A stretch of DNA of 64,000 bases from Cordilura impudica (GCA_963682025.1 OY821519.1:164649465-164713464), one strand, 5' to 3'. Positions 22,661-34,294 are shown, counted from the stretch's first letter. Notes: generated by a model from the sequence alone, not told the origin. Translations and numbers: made by a program.

Positions 22661-23485
22661 CTAACGACAATAGCACTACATATGCAGATTTCGTGTTACA
22701 TATGGAATAAGTTGAACGAAAAAATGCATAAAAAAAAATAATATCTATTCAAATTCTTCTTTAAATTCCCTTTGTTGGTCAATGAAAAAATTCTGCAAAA
22801 AAAGTAATGAATGAAATTTTAAACATTTTTATTTTTCTCATTTAACGTCGTCCGATATGCATACATACTTCTTTTATCAAACTAAACTTATCCATTTGTC
22901 TGTTTTGTTTTTCATCTCAAAATTGGTTTGTATTGTTAAGAGTGCTTTCGCTCAGTTCTCTGATGGCCAGCACTTACCAAAGAGCATGCTTTTTTTGATA
23001 AATATTTGAGAAAAAAGAGATCTTCAATGTGGATTTTGTTGTTATCCAACGTATGATTTCGTTTAAAGCTCTGTATTGAAAAGCACTTGAAAAAATAGTG
23101 CAATATTAAGTTTAAATTTAAATTATTCTAACTTTGAATAATTAGATTGTAATTTCAGAAGAGAGGTGGGAAAATAATTTTGTTTCACTCATAATATTAA
23201 TTTTTGCATAATTTGCTTTCAAAAAATTTTGACAAACATAAATTTCGTAAATAGGTGTATTTAAGATTTTAAAATGAATAATTTATTGAAATTATCATGG
23301 AAGAATTAAAGGCGATTTGGAATAATAAGTTTTTTTTTTAAGTAAAACTAATACGCCCTTATTTTGTAATTTTTTTTGGATTTATAGATAACTTTGCAAA
23401 ATATGTAGTTCTCTTTTTTCAGTTTACATGTATGATGAAATATGAAATATTTATTTCTCTTTTGTGTAGGTGTATACTTCCTTAA
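22661..23485. other. AT-rich spacer, nothing recognised
   Basis: No open frame above about 60 codons with recognisable content, and no repeat structure that I can support. Confidence 0.5.
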
Positions 23486-24094
23486 GGGGTGGTAGGTTTT
23501 AAAACCTTTTTTTGCATTTCTCTTTCTGAATGCACAACATGTCGAAAGTGTTGTGTCAATATTTCAAGTAAATCAGCGACCGGCCTCATACGGTATATAG
23601 TATATAAATCAGTTTTTAAAAAACTTCAAACCGATTTTCGCGCAAATAAATGTTCGTAGTCCGTGAACATCATAACTCAAAATCTACTTGGCCGATTCAT
23701 TTGAAATTTTAGACACTACACACATAAATCATCAGGTAACCACGAAGGGTTTCTTTAATTCCATTTTCTTCTCCATTTTTTAACAAAAAATTCCCGAAAT
23801 TGTATAGCAAAAATCGTTTTTCACTTCAAAATGCTGCAAAAAAAAATTGAAAAAAGTTTTCGTCACTACCTCAGGAAACACGTCACCTTTTAAACGCATT
23901 TCGACTTTTTTATTTCTCATGATCCGGTAACGAGTTATGATGTTCACCGCAAATCAACAACACCTCCGTAGATTCGCTGTCACGGACTTATTTATTAAAA
24001 TTTTTAATTGAAAAATTTTTTCAACATTATTCATATCTTCAAAAAAGAATTATGCAAAATACGACTTTATTAACTTTTAAAACCTTACCCCCCC
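23486..24094. mobile_element. TTAA-target MITE (Kolobok- or piggyBac-type)
   Basis: TTAA at 23482-23485 and 24095-24098 flank a 609-bp element. Its ends are GGGGTGGTAGGTTTTAAAAC and the inverse GTTTTAAAA-type sequence at 24073-24094 (TTTTAAAACCTTACCCCCCC). A TTAA duplication with G-run tips points to Kolobok or piggyBac relatives. No coding frame, so non-autonomous. Confidence 0.7.
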
Positions 24095-24750
24095 TTAAGA
24101 AATTTTTGGGAACCTTGCTCTAAAACGTTTTTTTCTTTCTATGGTACTCTATTTTTTCTACAATAATATGGAGTCCGGTTATAACAAACTCGGCGGGACC
24201 GGCCAAATTAGTTCGTTATAGACTAAGTTCGTTATAACCGTAGTATTATTTTGTTTTTTCCGAAAGGTTTAAAAACTTTTTTAGTTGAAAAAGTTTATTT
24301 TGATGCATTTTAAAAGGTTATAAAACATAAATTAAAATATTAAGAATTAATAGTTTGTCTTAATATTAATATTAATAGTTTGTCTTAATAAGACTAAACT
24401 TACCGACTTTCTATCAAAATAAAATATTTTTTTAAAATTATATAATATTAAAAACTCCTTATGTATAGAAGCAGAAAGTATAAAGCAAAGGTTGGTTACT
24501 GGCAAATTTATGCGCAAATATACATAAAAGGACCTTTTGCAAAACTTCATTTGAAAATCGAAGTTTTTGGTTTGTATTTTTTACAATTGTTTTTCGATTT
24601 TTTTTTTTCTTTTTTTTAAGAAATTTTAAAAATATTAAATTTAATTTTTTTTTTTAATATGTTAAATATAAGAAAATTATGAAATGGAAAAAAGAATATG
24701 TTTGTTAAAGTCAAAATAAACGGGCGCCTAGGCGCCACACAATCAACTAG
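24095..24750. other. AT-rich spacer with a pogo-like end fragment
   Basis: Near 24180-24235 there are GGTTATAACAAACTC and its near inverse GTTCGTTATAACC, a pattern like Tigger/pogo ends. A similar CGAGTTCGGTTAAAAC lies at 24838 in the next repeat. I cannot define an element, and no gene is seen. Confidence 0.35.
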
Positions 24751-25006
24751 TTTATACATAAAAGAAGAAAAAGAACACATCCTACAAACGAAAAAGAACA
24801 AAAGGAGAACAGTAACGAATTTTTAAAATTGTACAGCGAGTTCGGTTAAAACAGCCATACAGCTGCAATAAAATAATGGAAAGCGTCTAGTTCACTTTTA
24901 GCAAGATACTTATGTATAATCTCTTAAAAAATATATTAAATAAAATAAAATATTTCTGGAAAATATAAACGAAAAGGGTTTTGAAAAAACTTATTATTGT
25001 TGATCC
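24751..25006 (+). repeat. 256-bp direct repeat, left copy
   Basis: From TTTATACATAAAAGAAG to TTGTTGATCC. It is repeated at 32212-32467 with about five substitutions and the same length. The two copies abut, left and right, the segment duplicated from 17065-21897. They lack TG..CA ends, PBS or polypurine tracts, so they are not LTRs. They look like a very long target duplication made when the segment was inserted. Confidence 0.8.
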
Positions 25007-26568
25007 AAAAATTAAAAATATGGAAGTTTTCTTCTTTTGTGCTGTGGAGCGCATAGGTGATAGTTTTTGAAGTTTTCTGTTATATTATATTTAAATATTA
25101 TTTTTAACTATAATTATTTTTTTCTTTGTTTACAAAATATACAGCTGTTTATTTAAAGTAATGTAACAGTGTGGCAAATTCTGTGTTTTAAAATGATAAA
25201 TACGCTAAAGTTAAAAATAAATTTGGCTTAAGTGGAGTTAGGGGAAATGCCCCGATCGGTTTCAAATTTTCACCACTTGTAAAACATTTTATTGTGGTTC
25301 TGGAAAAATATTTTTTTTCGGCGGTCGAGCCTATTTTCCTAGTTATGGACTTCCAAACTTTTGACATTGACTTGTATATAACTTTGTTATTTAGTATCGG
25401 ATTTCAGCCCAATATGTGTCATTTAAAAGCTTACTTGAGTGCCTTTTATTCGATATTTGAAATCCATTGAAATCCATTAACCCATTATCAAAATATTTAA
25501 ATTTTTGTATTTTTTTAATAGAGTTTTTTCTTAAATATGGAATTATCTCGTAAGTACACATATATCATGTGTGTTTTTACAAAAGCTGAATAAAAGCTGG
25601 GTCTACTAGCTTTATTTCGATGTATATTTTGACCTCTTAACCCTTTCAGGACCGGATATATCGTCATTTGGAAGCTAGTTCAATAGAAAATCAAGTATCC
25701 TATTTTTTTTAAGGAAATTAACCCATTAATAACTATATTTGAAATTATCCCATTATTTTTTCTACTACAGAAATATAAATAACAACATATTAAAAAAAAA
25801 AACTTTAAAATTGAAGGTAAAATCCCTAATATGTCCGATCCTAAAGTGGTTAAGAGGTCAAGATATACATTGAAATGAAGCCAGTGGATCCAGCTTTCAT
25901 TCAGTTGTAAATACCAACATTTATAGGTCATTTTATGAGATAATGCCACGTTTTCCCAAAATAACTTTAAAAAATCCGAATAGGTTCATAACGGGTTAAT
26001 TTATTTCGAATTTTGAAATACCAAACAAAAGGCACTCAAGTAAGCTTTCAAATGATATATATATTACTGAAATCTGATACTAAATAACAAAGTGATATAC
26101 AAGTCAATGTCAAAATTTTGGAGATCCATAACTCGGAAAATAGGCTCGACCGCCAAAAAAATATTTTTCTAGAATCACCACAAAAACCACTACCCCCCAC
26201 CCAAAAAAAAAATTATAACATTGCCTCTAAACTCCATTTGTTCCACAAATTTAGTATTCTACTTTTACAACTTCTCTTTTTTAAGAAATAACTGAATTAA
26301 GTTTTAAAAGTTGACATTACTACTGAAACAACTGTATGCCACTGTATGGTCTTACAAATGTTTTGTAAGGTCAAATAATTATTTGCCAAAATAGAAGAAA
26401 ATATTTGGTCGTGAGTGGTCACATTAGGCAAATATTTGTTTGCAGGCAAATAATTTTGTTTGCCTAAAATCAGCTGTTTTGTTGTTTGACGGCAAATAAT
26501 ATTTTGTGGTCAGACTGAAGTAAACAAATATTTGTCGTTTTTAGTCAAATATTTGCATAATGTGACCG
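25007..26568. mobile_element. Palindromic TIR element, copy B, left end missing
   Basis: Nearly identical to 17065-18631 of copy A, including both inverted arms and the right end AATGTGACCG. The first 230 bp, with the left TIR, are absent: the copy starts exactly at the edge of the 256-bp direct repeat. This shows that it came as part of a copied segment and not by its own transposition. Confidence 0.72.
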
Positions 26569-26723
26569 TACCTGTACATACTTACACAACAAACATTAGG
26601 GTAAAAAATATATTTGCTATAAGCTAACTAAAAGATATCAAATATTTTTATGAATAAATTAACGGAATAAATAAACGGAAAAAATTTTAAAATTATAACC
26701 TGAAGTTTAATCCATCGTGGTTC

Positions 26724-28691
26724 GTGAACAAGACAACTGTAGAGTTTAGCGAAGAAAGCAAGTGGCTTCTATCACTTGGATCTAAATTTGCAGTTCCAGT
26801 AGACAGTAAAAATTGGTCAACGATAAACTTAATAGCTGACTTAGAACAATGGGTTCAAACATTAACGGATGATAGAGAAAAGGAGATTGTGAGATCGAAA
26901 ATAGCAAATAGAATCCTCACCTATAAGAGGACAATAAGAAATACACAAAAGGAAAAATTTATAATTAATATTTTTGAAGAAACAAAACGCTTTTTAAAGA
27001 AATACAAAGAAGATATTGTTATTACAAATTCGGACAAAGGAAACAAGATAGTTATTATGTATAAAAAACATTATGAAGAAAGCATGAAAAAATTACTAGA
27101 CGATAAATCTACATATAAAACTATTCGAGAAGACCCAACACGAAAACTACAACGAACCAACAACAAACTAGTAATGGATTTATATAAAGAACAATACATT
27201 TCAAAACATGAGAAAATAAAATTAACATCTAATGCAGCTACAGCTCCTAGATTATATGGGCTACCGAAGATTCATAAACCGAATATGCCACTTCGACCCA
27301 TATCATCGTCTGTAGAAGTCCCATGCTACAGTTTTTCAAAATATATAGGAGGAATTTTAAAAAACATTATATTAGAAAAATATAATATCAGGAACTCTCT
27401 ACAACTAAAAGATATATTAGATGAAATAAGTCTGGGCGAGGACGAAATACTAATATCTTTAGACGTGGTATCGTTATTTACCAACATACCTATACATTTA
27501 GCGATAAAAAACATTATGACACAGTGGAATACCCTAAGTAAATTTACGAAGATTCCCAGAATGCAATTCTTAAAAATACCACAATTTTGCTTGAACGATA
27601 ATGACTATTTTATGTATAGCAAAACATTTTACCATCAAACTTACAGCATGCCGATGGGCAACCCATTGTCACCAACCATAGCAGACATCGTACTTGACAC
27701 ATTGCTAGAACAGGCCACAGAGGATTTGCGAAAAGAAAACGTTCAAATAAAACTAATAGTAAAATATGTAGATGATTTATGTGCAATTATTAAAAGGAAA
27801 GATGAAAAACAAATTCTAAAGACATTCAATAACTACCACAAAAAGATTCAATTTACAATAGAAAATGAGGATAAAAACAACTCTATTCCATATCTTGATA
27901 TGAGAATATATAGAGAAGATAACAAAATAATAACAGACTGGTACACAAAGTCAATTGCTTCTGGACGCCTAATAAATTATAATTCTACTCAACCACTTAC
28001 ACAAAAAATAAACACAGCAACCAATCTAATCACAAAAGTAAGAAAAATAAGTGATCGTAAATTTATTGACAACAACTTATTAAAAATAAGAGATATTTTG
28101 ACCAAAAACAACTATCCCAAAATTTTTATAAATAATTTATTAAACAAATCCGATACCGGGGAAAAAAGGGAAATAACAAATAACACATCTGGTAACCCCA
28201 AATTCTATAGTGTCTCATTTATACCCAAAGTAACAGAAAACAACAAACTTAGAGAAACCATTGCAGATAAACAAGTAAAATTGGCACACAAACCCAACAA
28301 AACATTAAACACTATATTCACAAAAACAAAAACCAAAATAGAAACAAGGGAACAAAGCAATGTTGTTTATGAAATAACGTGTATGGGGACGACGAATGAA
28401 GAGTGTGGTAAAGTGTATATAGGCACAACAAAAAGAAATTTAAACACAAGATTAAATGAACATGAAAACGATATAAAAAATGGTAAAACAACAACTGCGT
28501 TAGCGCAGCATTGTTTTGATAGTGGACACACAGCAGACCTTACGAATGTTAAAATATTAGACAAGGAGAAAAAAGAAAACAAAAGATATACTCTTGAGTC
28601 GCTTAGAATACAACAGAACTCAAACAATGTAGTCAACATAAAAGAAGAAAAGGATGGGACGAATGCAAATTACATCTTAGCATTAGTTTAG
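26724..28691 (+). CDS. Penelope reverse transcriptase with GIY-YIG endonuclease
   Basis: A 655-codon open frame (open from 26691) with no stops. RT blocks in order: SDKGNKIVIM (about residue 105), LYGLPKIHKP (174), a P-x-R-P-I-S-S block (190), SLDVVSLFTNIP (240), MPMGNPLSPTIAD (310) and the catalytic KYVDDLCA (350). The C-terminal GIY-YIG nuclease has VVYEITC and GKVYIGTTKRNLNTRLNEHE (about 545-585), followed by Cys/His positions. These would copy the RNA at a nick made by the nuclease. The ATG is missing: the track of conserved residues (FNPSWFVNK) runs upstream of the GTG at 26724 to a stop at 26688, so the N-terminus is lost. Both catalytic domains look intact. Confidence 0.9.
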   Translation: MNKTTVEFSEESKWLLSLGSKFAVPVDSKNWSTINLIADLEQWVQTLTDDREKEIVRSKIANRILTYKRTIRNTQKEKFIINIFEETKRFLKKYKEDIVITNSDKGNKIVIMYKKHYEESMKKLLDDKSTYKTIREDPTRKLQRTNNKLVMDLYKEQYISKHEKIKLTSNAATAPRLYGLPKIHKPNMPLRPISSSVEVPCYSFSKYIGGILKNIILEKYNIRNSLQLKDILDEISLGEDEILISLDVVSLFTNIPIHLAIKNIMTQWNTLSKFTKIPRMQFLKIPQFCLNDNDYFMYSKTFYHQTYSMPMGNPLSPTIADIVLDTLLEQATEDLRKENVQIKLIVKYVDDLCAIIKRKDEKQILKTFNNYHKKIQFTIENEDKNNSIPYLDMRIYREDNKIITDWYTKSIASGRLINYNSTQPLTQKINTATNLITKVRKISDRKFIDNNLLKIRDILTKNNYPKIFINNLLNKSDTGEKREITNNTSGNPKFYSVSFIPKVTENNKLRETIADKQVKLAHKPNKTLNTIFTKTKTKIETREQSNVVYEITCMGTTNEECGKVYIGTTKRNLNTRLNEHENDIKNGKTTTALAQHCFDSGHTADLTNVKILDKEKKENKRYTLESLRIQQNSNNVVNIKEEKDGTNANYILALV

Positions 28692-28974
28692 TTTAGAGAA
28701 AGAAACTGATATAAACTTAAAGAAAAAATTATACTGTGATATTTACTTTTTGATTATTTTTACAATTATTATTATTCAATTATGTGTTTTATGTCGTTAT
28801 GTCGTATAAAAACAAGGAAAAATGTTTTAATATTAAATGTGAAAAATTGACAAAAAGATTATATGTAAGTTATATGTTTTCCAAGAGTGTCTTATTATCA
28901 TATTGTTGATGTTTTACTAACTATTATCCCTTTGTATATCTATGTCGTTACCAGATCTAATAAATTATAATATC

Positions 28975-29010
28975 CCTGAAGAAGTTGGAAAAAATCCCAA
29001 CGAAACGTAG
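28975..29010 (+). other. Hairpin with hammerhead-like core in Penelope 3' UTR
   Basis: CTGAAGA, then stem GTTGG...CCAAC, then GAAAC. Penelope-like elements are known to carry hammerhead ribozymes with CUGANGA and GAAA around helix II. Here one extra A sits between CUGAAGA and the stem, and I cannot place the other helices with confidence, so it may be only a conserved tail hairpin. Confidence 0.35.
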
Positions 29011-29259
29011 GATGAAATAATTAAATAAATAATCTTTTATTTACATTGATTATGACCTTAAAAGCCCATTAGAAGAATTTCTAAATATATCAAAAAAATT
29101 AAATTGAAATTTAATAAATTATATTATTACCTCCACATTTTATAAATAAAATTGTTTTATATGAAAAATAATAGTTTACTTATACAGCGTTGCCGATAAT
29201 TACAGCCCAAATAAATAATTTCAAGAACACTAATTGTTTCAAATTTAATTTATATATAT

Positions 29260-31916
29260 GGGGGATTTCATGTCAAGTGCACCAACTTTTGAAACCGATG
29301 TCTTCCGATCAGGATGAAATTTGCACCAAGGTTAGTCCTATTAGATAGTAGTTTAGACACAATTTTTCAAGAAGATCGGTCCAGATCTCTCTGAGTTAGA
29401 GGGGATCAAAATTTGACATTTTGGCCAAACAGGTGTTTTTTCTCATCCATGTAACTTATTACCTATTGTTCCTAGAAAATTTTCTCCCAAAGAGTTTAGA
29501 TAGCTATTTCTTCAATATTTCGGGAAAAAATACTGAAAAAAAAAAAAAATTTGTAGGCTTTTTTTTTCTAAATTAAAGCATTTTTTGCCTTTTTTTTCCA
29601 AAAAGGGCATTTTTTTTTTTATTATTTTTTCATAAGAAAGCTTAGGATTTTTCCTTTAAGAGCTTTTTGCACAAATGCACTATTTTGAATTTTTTTCTAT
29701 TTGTGTCTAAAACCTTACAAATAAAACTTATACTGAGAAACTAGACAAACTAAACTTTCCGAAGGTATATAACATACCTAACTAAAATTTTATACCCTCG
29801 ATACTGTAATACCCAGAATATGTTGACCTCAGGAAAAAATCGCTTTTTTTCTTTAGAAATGTTGAAAAATTATTATATTTTATTTATTTTTAATAATAAT
29901 TAAATTAATGTATAATAATAATAACATTAAAAATAAAAAGATAAATAATTTATTAAAATTTAATCTTAATTGCATTAGATCCTTTTATATCATAACTATT
30001 TTTATACTTAATTTATTGTAGCTGATGAAGTATTTAAGTCTTGTAAATTTTCAAATACCCAGTCTTTCAATCCTTTCTTGGCGTTACTAGGTTCAGCTGT
30101 TGATTTCGCTGCTGGTTTATTTGTTGTCTTTGGAAAGAAATCGCATTGAATAGAGGCAGAAAACTTTTTCAACTTGGGTCTTCCATCGACAAGCGGTATA
30201 AAAGCATGGTATTGAGCGGTGCCATCGATTGTTACCGCAGCATCGAATCTGCTCTTCAGTGTTTTCAATGTTTCCTGATGATCCTCTTTGCTACTAAAAA
30301 CTATTTTAGTTTCTTTACAATAACTCTTTGTCAAATGGAATAAAGCAGTCGCATCTAAGATCGATCTTGATGAGAGCACTGGAGGCTATACTTCGCTGCA
30401 TTTCTTTTAAGGTTTGCTCCAATACCATCACATGCTCCTTTACCATGAGCAGTAGAATGAAAATGCCACTCAGCTGGCATTCCAAAATCTTTTTCATGGG
30501 CCATAAGATTTGCCAAGCTACCTTTGTTTTTAAAATGTTGACGAGCTCCGTCCGAAACGTAGTATACCTTCTTTACTGTAAATTTAGATTTTAGAAATTT
30601 TAGCATTCTCTTCTGGTACTCATAAACTGCAACGGTATCATGTTTTAAATCGTCGGATCTGATTGCCATACTTTTGTGTTCCAGCTTTTCATCTTTCATG
30701 TAGTAAATAACTACTGTGAATATAGTTGCTTGGTCGTTATGGAAGTGGAATGCTTGTATGGCATCCTGAAGAACATATTTATAGTTTTCTGCGAAATCAT
30801 ATGAAATAACGAATTCACCAGACTTCAAATGTATCTTCAAATCCTTGAAGAATGACCATTGCTCTTTGACCAAAAAGTCATGGTTTCTCAAGTTTAGCAA
30901 TCCTGTACACATTTCTTCCACAAAATCATCCACATTTAAAATTATTGTTTTCAATGTGCATCTGTCAGTCTGAATCCAATAATCAAATTTGACCTCCTCT
31001 ATATATTCTCGATCTAAAGAGTTGATTAAATTTTCTTTGATGAATGTGGTTTTCGGGCAATTGGTACATTCACCTAAGTGGCAAGAAGTTGTTGCATTAG
31101 GACACATAGTCAATTTAAGGCAATCGCGGTAATCGTGTAAATCTTCTGCCGAATCATCTGTTAAATACTTTAAGTTGATTTCCTTCAACATCAGTTTAAC
31201 ATTTTCATGGTAAATTCAAACGCATACTGTGTGAGTTCCGCTGCTTTCTGCCAAAACGCAATGTTTTGGCCTCATTTGGGTTAATTTCGTGAAGCCAATT
31301 CTAACAGCTTCGTGTTCAGATTTAAATGTTGCAAATAACTCTTTCAGGTTACAGATAACCATTCCCTTCTGTTATGTTATGAAGGTATGTTACATACCTT
31401 CGGAAAGTTTAGTTTGTCTAGTTTCTCAGTATAAGGTTTATTTGTAAGGTTTTAGACACAAATAGAAAAAAATTCAAAATAGTGCATTTGTGAAAAATTG
31501 AAAAACCGTTGTCTTGAGTTACAAAACATTTATTTTGATAGATATCCCACTCCCATCCCACTAAGCGACCAAAAAGCTCTTAAAGTAAAAATCCTAAGCT
31601 TCTTATGAAAAAAAAAAAAAAAAAAAAATGCCCTTTTTGAAAAAACAGGCAAAAAATGCTTTCATTTAAGTATTTTTTTCCGAAATATTGAAGAAATAGC
31701 TATCTAAACTCTTTGGGAGAAAATTTTCTAGGAACAATAGGTAATAAGTTACATGGATGACAAAAAAAACACCTGTTTGGCCAAAATGTCAAATTTTGAT
31801 CCCCTCTAACTCAGAGTGTCTGAAATACTATCTAATAGGACTAACCTTGGTGCAAATTTCATCCCGATCGGAAGACATCGGTTTCAAAAGTTGGTGCACT
31901 TGACATGAAATCCCCC
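29260..31916 (-). mobile_element. Sola-like DNA transposon, copy B
   Basis: Same ends and ATAT flanks as copy A. The left TIR lacks about 70 bp around the GTCGCTTAGTGGG block. The rest is nearly identical, including the transposase-like gene. It sits in the segment flanked by 256-bp direct repeats, so it arrived by segment copying. Confidence 0.68.
30008..31362 (-). pseudogene. Transposase-like gene of Sola-like element B
   Basis: Copy of the gene at 19782-21097. Here the codon before DFAENY is TAT (Tyr), so the frame is open from 31191 to 30355 (278 codons), covering the Cys-rich segment, DFAENYK, HDTVAVYEYQ, VSDGARQHFKNKGS and HGKGACDG. It shares with copy A the TGA in the SSGTHTVCV block and the frameshift near 30375, after which the C-terminal frame 30379-30008 follows. 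Its C-terminus (KKGLKDWVFENLQD) lacks the extra bases of copy A and is probably nearer to the original. Not functional as it stands. Confidence 0.66.
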
Positions 31917-32211
31917 ATATATAAATTTAAATCTATGCAATAAAAAAACCGTATTGAAGGCAAAACCACATTTGAAACTGATTGTAATAAATAGCTTTTT
32001 AATAATATATTGAAAGTGAATAATATATTGAAAAGTTATCATTAATACCAATCCCTTTTCGAATTTTTATCGCAAAATTTACACTTTGAAAGATATTATA
32101 TTTTCAGGAAAATTAAAATGAAAATTAATTGGGTTTCATACATGTTTAAATTAATAAGCGACAAAAGAACTTCATCAAATAGAAAGAGGAACCCACCATG
32201 CATCAAACATA

Positions 32212-32467
32212 TTTATACATAAAAGAAGAGAAAGAACACATCCTATAAACGAAAAAGAACAAAAGGAGAACAGTAACGAATTTTTAAAATTGTACAGCGA
32301 GTTCGGTTAAAACAGCCATACAGCTGCAATAAAATAATGGAAAGCGTCTAGTTTACTTTTAGCAAGATATTTATGTATAATCTCTTAAAAAATATATTAA
32401 ATAAAATGAAATATTTCTGGAAAATATAAACGAAAAGGGTTTTGAAAAAACTTATTATTGTTGATCC
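32212..32467 (+). repeat. 256-bp direct repeat, right copy
   Basis: Second copy of 24751-25006, in the same orientation, with about 2 % difference by eye. The sequence after it (ATTTCTCATTTCC) is unrelated to what follows the left copy. Confidence 0.8.
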
Positions 32468-33457
32468 ATTTCTCATTTCCATTATACATTTTTATATACA
32501 TACATATTTTTCTATAATTTTTACAACTCACATATATACGCACATATATACGTAAATTTTTTTGGAAGGCACTTTCATGTTGTTAGTTCCATATTATTCC
32601 TATTGGATATTAATATACAGACATACTTATACACCCAATTGCATAAAATACGGACACATATTCGTATATAGACATACAAAATGCTATACAAATATATTCA
32701 ATATATTATATATAATTTATTAAAAATACCCATATACACGTTGAAAAAATTTTTGCGCCTGTATTTATTTGGTTAATTGAAATAATTTCGTTATAGTGTA
32801 GAAGCATTCAGTAAAACGTTTATTGGGTTGCAACATTCTGTTCAATTGGGATTTGCTCTTTCTTAACGCTCGCTTATTTTAAGCCAGAAATTCTCCTATT
32901 GTTTTCTAAATGAAAACAATGTTGGGTGATTACATTCATTTAAGTGTACTTTGATATTATGTATGAATTGGATATGAATCGTTTAAAATAAACCTTTAGT
33001 TACTTAGCAAGAACAAATTTGAAACAATGTTTAACCCTTTTCTGCTCATTGAAAGTTAAATAAATGACTTATTTATTATAATTTTTATCTCATTAAAATT
33101 TAAATAAATAATCCGGTTATTAGCGTTCTCATAACTAGAATTGCATATTAAAAAAAAAAAATATTTCTCTTAAAAATGGATTCTCGAACTATTGCTAGCT
33201 GAAGCTGGCCCCGATTTTGTTTATTTGCATATTAATATAAAATTATTATCACCGATTACAAACATCTCAGTTCTCGCTCCCTAATTTTAATTCAATTTGG
33301 ATAAAAAATTTCTAGATACCCATATATCTAGTGATAGCCCTAACACTGTAATAAATAAAAGGCCCTAATTACATATATTCGTTATCCTACATCTTTGTTT
33401 AGTAGAACCCTCAACAACTTTAATTATACCCCAATCTACTAAACTCACATTTCCAAT
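32468..33457. other. AT-rich stretch before BEL/Pao gag
   Basis: Contains TACATACATAT-type stretches up to about 32720, then mixed AT-rich sequence. A BEL 5' LTR should lie here, but it does not resemble the LTR pair at 39391 and 47494 and I cannot mark its edges. No gene. Confidence 0.45.
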
Positions 33458-34170
33458 ATGACTTCCATAAACGAAGCATCTGCCATAGCCTTTAATCCCT
33501 TGTATAAGGAACAGTTTTTGTTTGATCGTGGTCTTTTACTTGAGAGCTGTGACACAGACTTCGGAAGAGCAAAATTAATCCATTCTTGAGGTGAAATTAG
33601 GAGAGTTAGGCTCTGAATGGGTAAACATAAAAGGTTCTTATCGTAGAGTAATGTTGGCACAAGATGGATCAATCGACACTAAGTTCAAGACAAAGGCCAA
33701 AGAGGAATATAATGCTTGCTCAGAAGCATATTACCAATGCCTTTCTCAGCTTAACGATTTGTTTAAAGCCAGGCCCAAATCCAAGCTTTGTCCCTAACGA
33801 CTCCAGTAACTGCATAAAACTCCCTCTGTGCGATATGAGGTTTTCTCAGACAATTATAAACAATGGCCATCATTTCGCGATATGTTCACGGCAGTGTACC
33901 TAAACCATTCGAAACTCTCCCCGGTCACAAAATTATACCATCTTCGTAATAAAACGAAAGGTAAAGCAGGAGACATAGTCAAAAGATACACTCTTTCCGA
34001 CGAAAATTTTGAGTTGGCATGTAATGCGCTGAAAACTCGCTTCGAGAACAAACGTGTTCTTGTAGATAATCAGATTAAAATTATGTTTAACATACCGGCG
34101 GCAACTACTGACGATAGCGAATCAATCAGGAGAATTCAATCGTCGTGGAGAGCTGGGGCCCCATCCTGAT
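33458..34170 (+). pseudogene. gag: BEL/Pao gag, N-terminal part
   Basis: ATG 33458 opens a frame (FNPLYKEQFLFDRG) that meets a stop at about 33587. The sequence goes on in another frame, 33591-33797 (EWVNIKGSYRR), and again in 33828-34169 with FTAVYLNHSKLSPVTKLYHLRNKTKGKA in its middle, the conserved block of BEL/Pao Gag capsid regions (LSPVxKxxxLRxxLxGxA). At least two frameshifts. Confidence 0.72.
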
Positions 34171-34294
34171 TCGGCTCATCTCAACCAAACTCCCAGAAGT
34201 TCCACTTTCACTCTGGGAATAATCACTCACTTCTCCACGCGAGCTTCCAAAGTGGTCGCAACTGTACCAATTCCTCGTAAACAAATATGAAGCA

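Larger units (their letters stand above)
26663..29095 (+). mobile_element. Penelope-like element, 5' truncated
   Basis: A 2.4-kb insertion in duplicated copy B only; the empty site is visible in copy A at about 18717. AAATTAA lies on both sides (26656-26662 and 29096-29102) as a 7-bp target duplication. It holds one long ORF with RT and GIY-YIG nuclease domains, the hallmark of Penelope-like elements. The 3' UTR has a hairpin with hammerhead-like bases. A stop at 26688 and lack of a start codon suggest 5' truncation. Confidence 0.9.

Noticed and set aside
24180..24860. Possible pogo/Tigger-type element between GGTTATAAC-like motifs
   Set aside because: The two end motifs match only partly, no TA duplication can be fixed, and the right motif lies inside the 256-bp repeat.
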